This document shows, one piece after another, positions 22,183 to 31,411 of a stretch of DNA of 64,000 nucleotides (its first letter is position 1; the number at the start of each line of letters is the position of its first letter). The stretch is taken from positions 1,279,001 to 1,343,000 of the forward strand of contig CAHIKZ030003474.1 in assembly GCA_903632075.3 (NCBI GenBank). The letters are read 5' to 3'. The stretch comes from Acanthosepion pharaonis (lineage: Eukaryota > Mollusca > Cephalopoda > Sepiida > Sepiidae). The notes below the pieces were generated by a model, which made no database searches, was not told the DNA's origin, and saw only the letters and a program-made list of their open reading frames with translations. The translations under genes were made by a program, and so were the position numbers.

Positions 22183-22671
22183 TTGGTTTCTTTTACAGCA
22201 TATCAACCTCAATGGATTTATTTAATACCGACAAAATTCTTATTGCTGGTAATATTTTGTTTTGTCAAAAAATCTATTTCTGATAATATTTTTTTTTTCA
22301 AAAATGTATTGCTAGTAATATTTATTTTTTAAAAAACATTGTTGGTAATTTTTTTTTTTTTTGCTGGTAGTAGTATTTTTTTTCTTCAAAAATTTATTGC
22401 TGGAAATAATTTTTTTTTTTTTTACAAAGTATTTCTGGTATTAAAACCTGTTTTTACACTTTCATAGAGTTTTTACCCATTTCGGGGGGTTCACTATTTG
22501 CCCACAGCTGGGACCCTAACAGGTGCTACCACCCCGGGTCAGGGTGGACCTGGGAACACCAGCAATTAAGAGGTGGTTCCATGCTCCTCAAAATCTCCTG
22601 ATCAGAGGCCTTGCTGATAGTTTATCGTCTTACTCAGGACGTGGATGTAATTTATCATCATACCCAGGACG
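22183..22671 (+). mobile_element. RptA retroposon, copy B (489 bp, reference copy)
   Basis: It begins TTGGTTTCTTTTACAGCATATCAACC. Degenerate TTGCTGGTAATATTTTTTTTC units follow, then ATTTCTGGTATTAAAACCTG, the GC-richer body (GCTGGGACCCTAACAGGTGC...GAGGTGGTTCCATGCTCC...CTGATCAGAGGCCTTGC), and a 3' end of about 1.7 units of a ~30-bp repeat ending CATACCCAGGACG. It is bounded by a perfect 16-bp duplication. There is no open frame, no poly(A) tail and no clear tRNA head. I infer a SINE-like retroposon moved by a LINE that tolerates tandem-repeat 3' tails. Confidence 0.85.
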
Positions 22672-22687
22672 TTTACATGGTCTTGGA
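22672..22687 (+). repeat. RptA copy B target-site duplication (right)
   Basis: TTTACATGGTCTTGGA, identical to 22167-22182. Confidence 0.85.
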
Positions 22688-22739
22688 GGGAATGAAATAT
22701 TTTCAATACAACAGCCTATATACCTAGACAAAACATTGT

Positions 22740-23350
22740 AGACCTATCGCTACTCTACCACTGTTTCCATGGCAAATATTCAGACAAACTACATTCTTTA
22801 GTCCAACCAGTTATAAACGTCTCAGCTCGGAATGCCATGCCATGTATACATGGTCAACTCATCTTCATTCACTTCATATTTCATTGGTAAGATGGAAATT
22901 CAACTGCTATTGTGTGGAACAGGCTCCCAAGTAGATGGTTCCTTGATGACTACCATCTTAATCTCTTCAAGTCTAGGTTCAACCATTATCTGTCTTACTG
23001 TTATAACCTAGGGAAGGTTACTGAATAGAATAATCAAATAAAGGTTGGTAATGAATGATAATACTTAGGCGAAGAACACATATAAGATTCGTCAGTGGCA
23101 TGTAGAAGTAGTAGTCAACTGCTTGAAGTGAGTCAAGTGAATTCCACAATGAATCTCCGACTTCAGACCAACATACAGTATTTACTACTTTATTTATGAG
23201 AATGGGGGCATACCCATTATCGTCCATAGATATGGTACAACACATACATATCTTCATAATCTGCAGTTACTTCCTCTTATATCCATACAACAACCTCACT
23301 CAGTAACCCTCTACCTTGAGTGGCTCTTGAGGCTTGCATTGTTTCAACAT
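22740..23350 (+). mobile_element. LINE 3' fragment (family B) with nested repeat
   Basis: The plus-strand translation gives a LINE C-terminus: C-H-(G)-Q-L-I-F-I-H near 22850, V-W-N-R-L-P-S-R-W-F near 22915, and N-L-F-K-S-R-F-N-H-Y-L near 22965. The family-B tail CAGTAACCCTCTACCTTGAGTGGCTCTTG sits at 23299-23328. Between them (23003-23225) lies a separate dispersed repeat. Comparable intact junctions are in 29700-30015 and 48500-48815. Confidence 0.7.
23003..23225. repeat. Dispersed repeat RptE, copy 1
   Basis: It starts TAACCTAGGGAAGGTTACTG and contains GTAGTCAACTGCTTGAAGTG, GTGAATTCCACAATGAATCTC and CAGTATTTACTACT. The reverse complement of the same order is at 26409-26628. Both copies lie next to family-B LINE sequence but at different positions in it, so it is a separate mobile unit or a variant LINE segment. 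Confidence 0.55.
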
Positions 23351-23711
23351 TTATTTTTTTAAAAATGCACAAGTGAAAAATTTTTATTGCATTTGTAGAT
23401 TTTCTTTTTAAATATGAAAACACCTGAAGTTTTCACAAAAACATTTACTTTAGTCAACAAAAAATTTTTGATCTCACGGTTATAGCAACAAATCAAAGGA
23501 GGTTTGATCAGTTAGTACTGTAAGGCACTGTCACAACATTACTACCTTTGGACTTTCTGAACAACCCATTTAAAAATATATCATTTAGTTCTTAAATTTA
23601 TTGTTATAGATTGTCTTTAGTGAGTAGTGATTACCAAAAACAGCTTCACAGGGAGATGCTAAATTTTTACAAACTCCATTCCTAATATGACTAGAAGGAA
23701 TAAATGACATG
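23351..23711. other. Gene-free AT-rich stretch
   Basis: Nothing recognised. It ends in the left target duplication of RptA copy C. Confidence 0.45.
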
Positions 23712-23722
23712 GATTGCATAAA

Positions 23723-24003
23723 ATTTGTCCTGGGTATGACTATAAACTACAACCAGCAGCAAGTTTTCTGATCAGGTGGTTTTGAGGAGTGTAGAACCAC
23801 CTCTTAATTGCTGCTGTTCCCAGGCCCACCCTGACCCAGAGTGGTAGCACATGTTAAGGTTAAAGCTATGGGCAAATACTGAACCCCATAAATTGGGGTC
23901 AAAACCCTATGAAAGTATAAAAATACATTTTTATAGTAAAAATACCAGCAATAAATTAAATTTCAGCATTAAATGACCCATATGCCACTAATTGAACAAA
24001 CAA
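23723..24003 (-). mobile_element. RptA retroposon, copy C (internally deleted, 281 bp)
   Basis: Inverted. It carries the 3' end (GTCCTGGGTATGAC...CTACAACCAGCAGC), the body (CTGATCAGGTGG..GAACCACCTCTTAATTGCTG) and a short 5' part with the CAGCATTAAATGACCCATATGCC hairpin block. The T-rich internal repeats are almost entirely missing. The flanks 23712-23722 and 24004-24014 are a perfect 11-bp duplication, GATTGCATAAA. Confidence 0.75.
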
Positions 24004-24069
24004 GATTGCATAAACTCAAAATAAAAAATGTGAAAAATGGATGATTTTAAAGAATCTTCAATATGCTGT

Positions 24070-24395
24070 TTTCCTTCATGGCGAAGGTGATCATGGCTCT
24101 CCACAACTTCCTGTCCTTTGTAGCCTTTAGTACTGTTTTTCTTTTTTTTATATCTCCTAGTCAATGTTCTGCCAACCATTTACATAAGCTTGTTAGGTAG
24201 GTTATGCACTGCTTTTCCTGTTCTTGCCTTCATTATGACCTGTGAGTGTCAAATTTTCTAAGCCCTCTTTCTTCATGTGCTCTAGAAATTTTAACCGTCT
24301 CTTTCTGATACGTGTAATTGTCCTCTCAGTTTACATTTTCTCAAAAACTGTCATTGCTCACGTGTTCAGTCCATGGTATCTTAAATATTACAAAA
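24070..24395 (-). mobile_element. RTE-like LINE 3' fragment
   Basis: The minus strand encodes the same C-terminal blocks as 21222-21640. The shared DNA blocks are GATCATGGCTCTCCACAACTT, CCTTTGTAGCCTTTAGTA, TTCTAAGCCCTCTTTCTTCA and ACGTGTTCAGTCCATGGTATC. It is frameshifted and broken off near 24395, where it abuts another LINE in the opposite orientation. Confidence 0.65.
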
Positions 24396-24429
24396 ACACA
24401 AAACTGGTTAAATCTTTTCTTTATTATAA

Positions 24430-24665
24430 TTCTGGGGGGAAAAAATACCATGAAAACAAGATCAATATGTTTACAAACCCAATTTGTATCCAAACGATAG
24501 CATTTAACTACAAAACCCCTATTATAACAATGCCATCCCCATCACTACAAGGTCATGAAGTGACCATTGAAGGAAAAGAAATCAACCAAAGTGAAATCTA
24601 TAAGAAACTTGGTAGCCATGAAACTGGTGTCCACAACTGGGAAGAGACATTTATAGACATAAATC
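24430..24665 (+). mobile_element. LINE RT thumb-region fragment, unassigned family
   Basis: The plus frame ends ..H-E-V-T-I-E-G-K-E-I-N-Q then S-E-I-Y-K-K-L-G-S-H-E..W-E-E-T-F-I and a stop near 24673. The order (short beta-strand, I-x-Q..Y-K-x-L-G-S) resembles the segment after the catalytic YADD motif in non-LTR retrotransposon polymerases (usually Y-K-Y-L-G-S). The open frame extends upstream only through the inverted RTE-like fragment, so it is not one gene. Confidence 0.45.
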
Positions 24666-24699
24666 ACCATTAAATAATAATTACCAAGAACATATTTAA

Positions 24700-24794
24700 T
24701 ATACAGTAATTAGTTAATTAGCATCTGCTTAGAATATTGCTGTCGCATATGGTCTGCTGCTCCCGTCATATATGTAGAGATCCTTAATAAAATC
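24700..24794 (+). mobile_element. Jockey-like LINE fragment (J2), left of RptA insertion
   Basis: It encodes Y-C-C/R-H-M-V-C-C-S-R-H-like residues (GAATATTGCTGTCGCATATGG), the Y-C-C-H-I-W segment of J2. It stops at CCTTAATAAAATC (24782-24794), the left target duplication of RptA copy D, and continues at 25272. Confidence 0.65.
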
Positions 24795-25271
24795 CACGTC
24801 CTGGGTACGATGTTAACTACATCCACATCCTGGGTAAGAGGTTAAACTACATCCAGCAGCAAGGCCTCTGATCAGAAGGTTTTGAGGAGCATGGAACCAC
24901 CTCTTAATTGCTGGTGTTCCCAGGTCCATCCTGACCTGGGGTGGTAGCACCTGTTAGGGTCCCAGCTATGGGCAAATAGTTAACTATTACCAGCAATAGG
25001 TTTTTGAAAAAATTACCAGCAATATAATTTTGAAGGAAACATTACCAGAAACAGATTTTTGACAAAACAAAATATTACCAGCAATAAAAATTTTTGTCGG
25101 CATTAAATAACACATTGAGGTTGATATGCCGTAAAACAAAATAAACCAAGCCAATCTAACCCAAAGAATACATACTCTATTCATACAAATCTATCCTAAA
25201 AATGTTGTCGGCATTAAATAACCCATTGAGGTTGATATGCCGTTAAACAAAATAAACCAAACCAAACCAAA
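24795..25271 (-). mobile_element. RptA retroposon, copy D (inside J2 LINE)
   Basis: A 477-bp inverted copy. On the minus strand it starts with TTTGGTTTGG repeats and carries the 5' hairpin block twice (plus-strand 25097-25149 and 25208-25260, 111 bp apart). It has only a few TTGCTGGTAATATT units and the full body, and ends with two ~30-bp 3' units (CATCCACATCCTGGGTAAG and CACGTCCTGGGTACG on the plus strand). The flanking 13-bp duplication CCTTAATAAAATC at 24782-24794 and 25272-25284 is perfect. Confidence 0.85.
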
Positions 25272-25625
25272 CCTTAATAAAATCAAAAAAATCTGCAATA
25301 TTATTGAACCTGATCTAGCATCTCAGCTTCAGTCACTTTCCCATTGCCATAAAATTGCCTCTATGTGCCTTTCCTATAAAGGCCTCCATGGCATCTGCCA
25401 GGGTACCTAGACTTTATGAATTTAAGTGCACTACTACACTGGCATCGAGATATCTATTTAAAGTTGAACTGGCTAGATGTAAACATAAGTTATATGTTAA
25501 CAGTTTCTTTTCTCACACTTCTCGTTTGTGGAACTTTTCTAGCTCCATGCTTTCCAGCCAACTTTAACTTTCTAAAATTTAAATCTCTTCGTGGTTTCAC
25601 ATGGGATGATACAGATTTAAAAAAA
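25272..25625 (+). mobile_element. Jockey-like LINE 3' part (J2), right of RptA insertion
   Basis: It resumes the J2 frame: N-I-I-E-P-D-L-A-S-Q-L-Q, then L-N-W-L-D-V-N region, N-S-F-F-S-H-T-S-R-L-W-N and F-N-F-L-K-F-K, followed by an A-rich tail at 25619-25670. Same order as 51790-52080. Together with 24700-24794 it forms one LINE copy split by RptA. Confidence 0.7.
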
Positions 25626-26189
25626 AAAATAAAATAAAATAAAATAAAAAAATAAAAAAAAAAAAAAAAAAATGATATGAACAAAGTACAAAAATACTTG
25701 AGAATAAAATAAAACAGAAAAGAAAAAAAAAAAACAAATTTCAGACATACAATTTTTGTAAATTTTGTGATTTTTATCACATTTACATGTGTCTGCTTTT
25801 GTTTTTACAGATGAAGAAAATGCTCATTTCATAATATGATAATAGATATTAGCAGTATACATAGCTTTAATAATAATTAAGTTACAGGTATCACCTTGAC
25901 ATCAGCCAATAACAAAGGCTCAAGTCTTGATGCAAAGTAGATGAAGTCCATTGTTATTTATAACTCAATGCTGAGAATAAAAATTCTACTTCAATAATCG
26001 ATCGACTGGCAACAAAGACTAAGAACAAACTTAGAAATACTTAAATATGCAAACTTATATTTAAAATTAATATTTAAAAAAATATTGAAAATTTTTAGTC
26101 AATCATTGATAAGTTACATGCTAACAGTTTCTTTTTTGCACTTAGATAACTTTTTATTCATTCATTGTTAATATATATTTTTTTTAATA
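25626..26189. other. Gene-free stretch
   Basis: It begins with an AAAAT-type simple repeat (25619-25672), the probable expanded tail of the J2 LINE. The remainder is AT-rich and unassigned. Confidence 0.45.
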
Positions 26190-26640
26190 TTAATGTTCAT
26201 CCTATACAAGGCCCAAGAGTCACTTGAGATAGAGGGTTCTGAGGTCTTGTATGAGCTTAAGAAAAGGCAAGAAGTGAAGTTTATGGGGTTATGCAGGAAA
26301 AATAAGTGTTAACCCTAGACTTAAAGAGTTCAAGATCGTAGTAATTGGGAAAAACATCTTGCCAGGAGTCTGTTCCACAAAGCAACATTTGTATTGTAGC
26401 CTACGTACAGACGATAAAATGTAGGTCTCCATTCACATAAATATAGTAGTAAATACTGTATGTCTGCAGTCAGAGATTCATTGTGGAATTCACTTGACTC
26501 ACTTCTAGCAGTTGACTACTTCTTATATGCGTCGCTGGCAAATCTTCTATGTGTTGTTCTTTTCCTAAGTATGTTCATAACCAACCTTCATGTGATTATT
26601 CTATTCAGTAACCTTCCCTAGGTTACAATAATTTGTTTGG
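26190..26640 (-). mobile_element. LINE 3' fragment (family B) with RptE
   Basis: The plus strand reads ATGTTCATCCTATACAAGGCCCAAGAGTCACTTGAGATAGAGGGTT, the inverse of the family-B tail. The minus strand encodes L-W-N-R-L-like (CTTTGTGGAACAGACTCC) near 26370. RptE copy 2 (26409-26628) follows. Confidence 0.65.
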
Positions 26641-26924
26641 AAGAAGCATTCTAAATATTATTTATTAATAATTATTGCTCTAGAAATCTATTGAGCATTT
26701 TTTGACAAAGTTCTCCTCACTTTGACACACATTAAATTACATAATTATACATACAGAGTTAGGATTTCATACAGACTTATATGAATTTGTTGTCTATTAC
26801 TTGTCTCCTATTACAGACAGTATGAAGGAATGGACAATCATTAAGCTTCTTTCCATCTTTAATAAAGTGTTAAATAAATTTTAAATAATGCTAATGGTAT
26901 TATTAACCGATTCCTCAAAAGGAA
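26641..26924. other. Short gene-free stretch
   Basis: AT-rich and unassigned. Confidence 0.45.
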
Positions 26925-27180
26925 CATTTGGCATTCATTGACCAAGCAGACAGTACTATTGTTGGTTGAAATTTATAAAATCTTTCAAGAAAATAGGTTT
27001 ATCATGTCCAGTCGCTGTTATTGCTCTTTCCAATATTGATAGAGGGTTTCCTTCCTAACCTTTTAAGTAGATGTGGAGTGTCAACATCTTGTTTATGCCA
27101 TTTTCTCTTCAAGTTAGATGTGTTATCCATTTTAGGTGTTGCAGGAAGTCCTAAGTGATGTGGTTTCTGTTATGGTACAG
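26925..27180. repeat. Dispersed repeat RptD, copy 2
   Basis: See copy 1 at 20635-20910. This copy keeps GGAACATTTGGCATTCATTGA and ATGTGGAGTGTCAACATCTTG. On the minus strand, a peptide rich in Lys/Arg with K-R-K-W-H-K-Q-D-V-D-T-P is open through 27130-27020. Confidence 0.5.
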
Positions 27181-28225
27181 TTACAGATGGCATTAACGAA
27201 AACTTAATGAAATAGAATCTCTTTGATTAAAAGAAGAAACAATGACTGAAATCATCTCATCAGTTCATTTGAAACAAAATGACAACCTCCATATCCAGCC
27301 AATAATTAAATTAAAATTAGTATTACATTTCATTACATATTGTACAGATCAAGCCTTCAATATTCACATTCTGATCCATAACTACTGAATGTTGGATGCT
27401 ATTTTGTGGAAATGGTAAAGTTTCATAGGCTGATAAAATACAACAGCTTTTGTTTGTTTCTCTTTCTGAAACATATTGTCTATTAAAAAAAAGAAATAAC
27501 CTCTGAAAAATGTTAAAAATTAAAAATACTTTTACTTCAATTTCTCTTCTATAAATATATAAAAAAAAAATTTTGAAAATAACTTCAGGTTATCAGGAAT
27601 TAATTCAAAGTTTGATGAACTTGATCAGAATTACATTTATTAAAAAAAAAAAAAAAAAAAAAAAATGCACAGCACTTCAATAAATACAACCAAACACGAG
27701 AAAACTTAACATGTTCACAATTTCCTTTTTGTCTTGACCTTTAACTCCTATTCAAAGTGTCATATTTCTCCTTGAAAGTGAAGCAAACTTTAATAATTTT
27801 ACAATTAATAATCTGCCTTCTTGGGACTATGCTGATATAGAAAAAGAACAAATATAAACAATATGAAAAATGTATTATAAATCTTTCAGTCCACAACTTA
27901 GAGAGAGAGAGAGAAAAAAAAAAAATCTTAAATTTTAAGAAAAATCTGAAGGGTGGGATTGGGTTATTCTATTTGCAGGATGTCTTAAAAAGGTTTAACC
28001 TTGTCCGATATGAGAATTCATTGTATTTACAACTTTTAACACTAAAGCAATTTGCCAAGAAAAAGAGTTTGGAAAATACCAGTATAATTTTAGGAAATAA
28101 ATGGTATTTTCAAGTGATCATATTTTTTAGCAAAAATTCCTTAAAAGATGATCAATAGTATAGATATTCCAGCCAATTTATCTGTTTTTTTTTTTCTTTT
28201 CATTTCTCTCAGTTTTAAATTTTTG

Positions 28226-28260
<35 letters not shown>

Positions 28261-28696
28261 GGAAAGAAAATAATGCATTGATGTAACACTAGTTACTGGC
28301 ATGGAATTTGTGTATTTTTAACTCTGCAGACAACTTAGAAGAAATTACTACATTATCAAAGAACACAAGGATTTGAAACATCTTTTTTTTTTTAAATTGT
28401 AAACAACTTCAAAAGATAGTCCTAATAAAGTTTCAAAAATAATATTTATTAACTGAATTCTTAAAACTAAATTTTTATTTTTTTTTTTACCAAACTGTTC
28501 AAACATCTGCTCAATTTTAAAAAAAATAAATTAGCGTAAAGAAAAAAAAAAAGATTAAGAAAAATCATTCATTGTGTACAAGTTTTATATTTACAACAGA
28601 GTCAAACCTATTAAAATACTAACAGGAAATACTAATAATTAAAAGCAGCAACATCAACAATAAATCCGTTCAGTTTGCTTAAAACGTCTGAGGAAA

Positions 28697-28727
<31 letters not shown>

Positions 28728-29699
28728 TGAAATAATGACAAGCGAGACATTATCATCTATAAGTGGGAGCATACCTTCAAGTGACCACTTAGGAAAGTGA
28801 ACATACTGATCCTAGAGTTGAGCAAAATTCCATGGTAATTTGGAGTAATACTTCTTGCTGCTATGGTAGGTTACTCAGAAGAACACTAAATATACAGAGA
28901 GGGGAGACAGATACAGGAAGAGAGAGAGAGTGAGAAGCTGTGGGCAGTTGAAATAAAATGGCTGGCCTTGAATTGAAATAAACGGGGAGGCCAGAAGCGG
29001 CCGAAGCTGAGGTCGTCAGGTAGCTGACTGAACACATTAACAACTACCACATGTGCTGCAGACATACGCCCACATGGACTCATGGGATTCTCAGCAAACA
29101 AAGAAGAGGAGGAAGATGATCACAACCACAACAACAGTCTGGAGTTATACGCAAGAGCTTGGATAACAAGCAGAGAATCAAGAAAGTATATGTATGGATA
29201 TTGAGGAGAATATAAAAAGAATCAGATATTTGGATTGCTGCAGTAAAATAATTAGAATAAATTATTTGGGAGAAAAAAAAAACAAAGTAAAAATGAAATA
29301 AAAAACTAAATTCCGTTTTTCCTTTTTCTATGCAGACAGACAGACACCTATGTCCTCAATTTTAAAAACAGTATTCATGGCTGCATGGATCACTGGTTGA
29401 CATAAGAGTGTTGGGAAGTTAACACAAGCAATTATTGCTACTTCTACTTTTCCAATAACGAAACTGTTCAATTCACACACAATTCTCCTTTATGTGGAGG
29501 GGTAGTAAGAGTCTTTTTTTCTTCTTTTTTTCAAGTGTACAAGCAGTACAAAAAAAGCAACCAGTAATTAGCCCAGCTGCAATTAGTTGTAAATGAACTG
29601 CAAACTGGATCAGTTAGTAAGTCAAGCCAAAATCTTTTTTTGGGAAACATGCAAATGCGCGTTTATCTTACAAAATTACTCAATTTACTATTTTAGGCC
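27181..29699. other. Gene-free stretch with simple repeats
   Basis: It contains A runs at 27640-27665 and 28229-28257 and GA repeats at 27900-27915 and 28698-28728. The minus strand of 28860-29160 is less AT-rich and partly open, with CpGs (GGCCAGAAGCGGCCGAAGC). It could be an untranslated exon, but nothing decides it. No gene is called. Confidence 0.4.
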
Positions 29700-30018
29700 T
29701 TCACAGCTAAGACCTGCCATGCCATATACACTGAGGCAAACCATTCTTGTTCTCTTCGTATTTTATTGCTAAGAAGAAAGTTCTAGTCAGGCAGCTCCTT
29801 CCGAAGAGCCGCTACTTTGTAAAGCGGCCTCCTGAGTGGATGCTTCCCAACTATTACAATCTTAACCTCTTCAAATCCAGGGCCATCTGTTATCTATCCT
29901 ACATATCCTCATAATATACAATTCTTACATCCTCCTTTTATGTCCATAAAACAACCTCATTTAGTAACTCTCTACTTTGAGTGACTCTTGGGCCTTGTAT
30001 TTGCTGAACTATAGCATA
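29700..30018 (+). mobile_element. LINE 3' end (family B)
   Basis: A clean example of the family-B end: C-H-A-I-Y-T-E-A-N-H-like start, S-L-R-I-L-L-L-R-R-K-F near 29755, then F-R-R-A-A-T-L-like, C-F-P-T-I-T-I-L-T-S-S-N, and the tail AACTCTCTACTTTGAGTGACTCTTGGGCCTTGTATTTGCTGAAC ending in an A run. It is frameshifted relative to other copies. Confidence 0.7.
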
Positions 30019-30205
30019 TTAAAAAAAAAAATTAAAAAGATAAATGTAATTTGCGTAAGTATAGATACAAGATTGTCCTGAAAAGTTCTCAATCTTGACC
30101 CACTTACTACAATCCGATCGAATGACTGAACATCAGGGTTTTGGGAAGAGTAGACATCTTAGAGGATTTACTGCAACCCTTCATGCATGCAATATATTGT
30201 TTAAG

Positions 30206-30207
<2 letters not shown>

Positions 30208-30245
<38 letters not shown>
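30208..30245. repeat. (AT)n microsatellite
   Basis: About 38 bp of TA alternation. Confidence 0.95.
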
Positions 30246-30251
<6 letters not shown>

Positions 30252-30609
30252 AGAGAGTGGAAGAGTGTTCAATATCTGAAAGTGTTTGTAGAAATAGACA
30301 GTGTGGATATAAAAATCAACTCATCAAATCATAGTGACTGTCAATTTCACACTTCAATGCAATCTTCAAAGTGTCATGACACATTGCTAACCTATAACAT
30401 CAAAAACAGAGAAACAGAAAAATCTGAAACTGAAAAAATGAATATATAAGAGAAAACTAGTGGCCCTGACAATAAATAAGCCTTGCCTGGTGATATACAC
30501 ACTTCCTCCAACTACCTAATAAGCCTAAATAACCCTCAGTGTTAACTATAAACAAAAACAGGAAGGGGTGATTTCCTTTCCTCACTCCAATTAACCAGTT
30601 TGTACAACT

Positions 30610-30633
30610 TATATATATATATATATATATATA
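30610..30633. repeat. (AT)n microsatellite
   Basis: About 24 bp of TA alternation. Confidence 0.95.
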
Positions 30634-30754
30634 AAATTCTGTTTATATGTTATATTTATAGGTACAAATATTTAAGTAAATGCTCTGTTTATGATAAACA
30701 GTATTAACTAGATTTACTGTCCTGAATGTCTGAGTAATTTCATAGAAAATGTGT

Positions 30755-30830
30755 ACTCCGACAGGAATTGAACCACTATCCCACACGGAACTATCATAGA
30801 TGTGCTATACCAATTAGCTACAGAGAAAGC
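30755..30830 (-). tRNA. tRNA-like sequence, probably pseudogene or SINE head
   Basis: On the minus strand, TAGCTAATTGGTATAGCA (A-box-like, close to the D-arm consensus) is followed 30-odd bases later by GTGGTTCAATTCCTGTCGGAG (B-box/T-arm). The length is about 76 bases. The 5' GCTTTCTCTG and 3' CGGAGTACA ends do not pair into a convincing acceptor stem, so I favour a tRNA-derived relic over a working tRNA. Confidence 0.4.
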
Positions 30831-31010
30831 ATCTGGTTAGCAATGTCAAATTACTGTTTTTAAACAAATTTCCAACGATTATAAACAGAGCATTTACTTA
30901 TTTGTATCTATAAAAATGTATAAACAGAAAATATATTAAAATAATTGTCAGTCCATTTCATAATGTGTCATTTTTTTTTTTTTACATTAAAGATATGCTT
31001 CAAGCAGATA

Positions 31011-31411
31011 TGCCACTCATATTCGAGGATACTCCTCTACTAGGATAGCTAGCCAATCGCTATTGCAGAAGCTCACTCAGGCACATTTTGTGTTTGCAGA
31101 GCCCACCTGTGGTTTATACTGCAACTTTCTGGGAGAGAGAGTGTTATCTAGTGTGATCAACAATTTGAACAAGGATAGCATGCTCAAGCCCTCAGCCACG
31201 ATGGTTTGTGGCTTCATGCTAGCACTCATAAGGCTTGGGTCAACCCATGGTATGGTTTTCAGGCACTTTCCAAAGGTGCCGCATGCTGGGGTTGACTCTG
31301 ACCTAGTCCAATAACATCAGGAAATCACCTTCCTGACAAATCGACCGTGGTGAGACCTGAACCCAGGTCTCAGTCAGAAAGTGAACATTCTAACCACTCA
31401 GTCATGTGCCC
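31011..31411 (-). mobile_element. Long tRNA-headed SINE (family S2), copy 2
   Basis: It begins at 31411 on the minus strand with GGGCACATGACTGAGTGG, then GGGTTCAGGTCTCACC, followed by the same ~330-400 bp body as 12055-12532. The A- and B-box motifs are better preserved here. It lacks about 75 bp of the other copy (the CAATGCCCCCAAGGG segment). Confidence 0.7.

Larger units (their letters stand above)
30019..30754. other. Gene-free stretch with (AT)n tracts
   Basis: (AT)n at 30208-30245 and 30610-30633. After the second tract lies TATATAAAATTCTGTTTAT, shared with 19810. No gene was recognised. Confidence 0.45.

Noticed and set aside
24242..24673. 143-codon plus-strand frame taken as one gene
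   Set aside because: The first half is the antisense of an RTE-like LINE end. Only the second half looks like LINE coding sequence.
28860..29101. Minus-strand open stretches near GA repeats
   Set aside because: Low-complexity part, no splice pair and no homology. It may be untranslated exon but cannot be supported.
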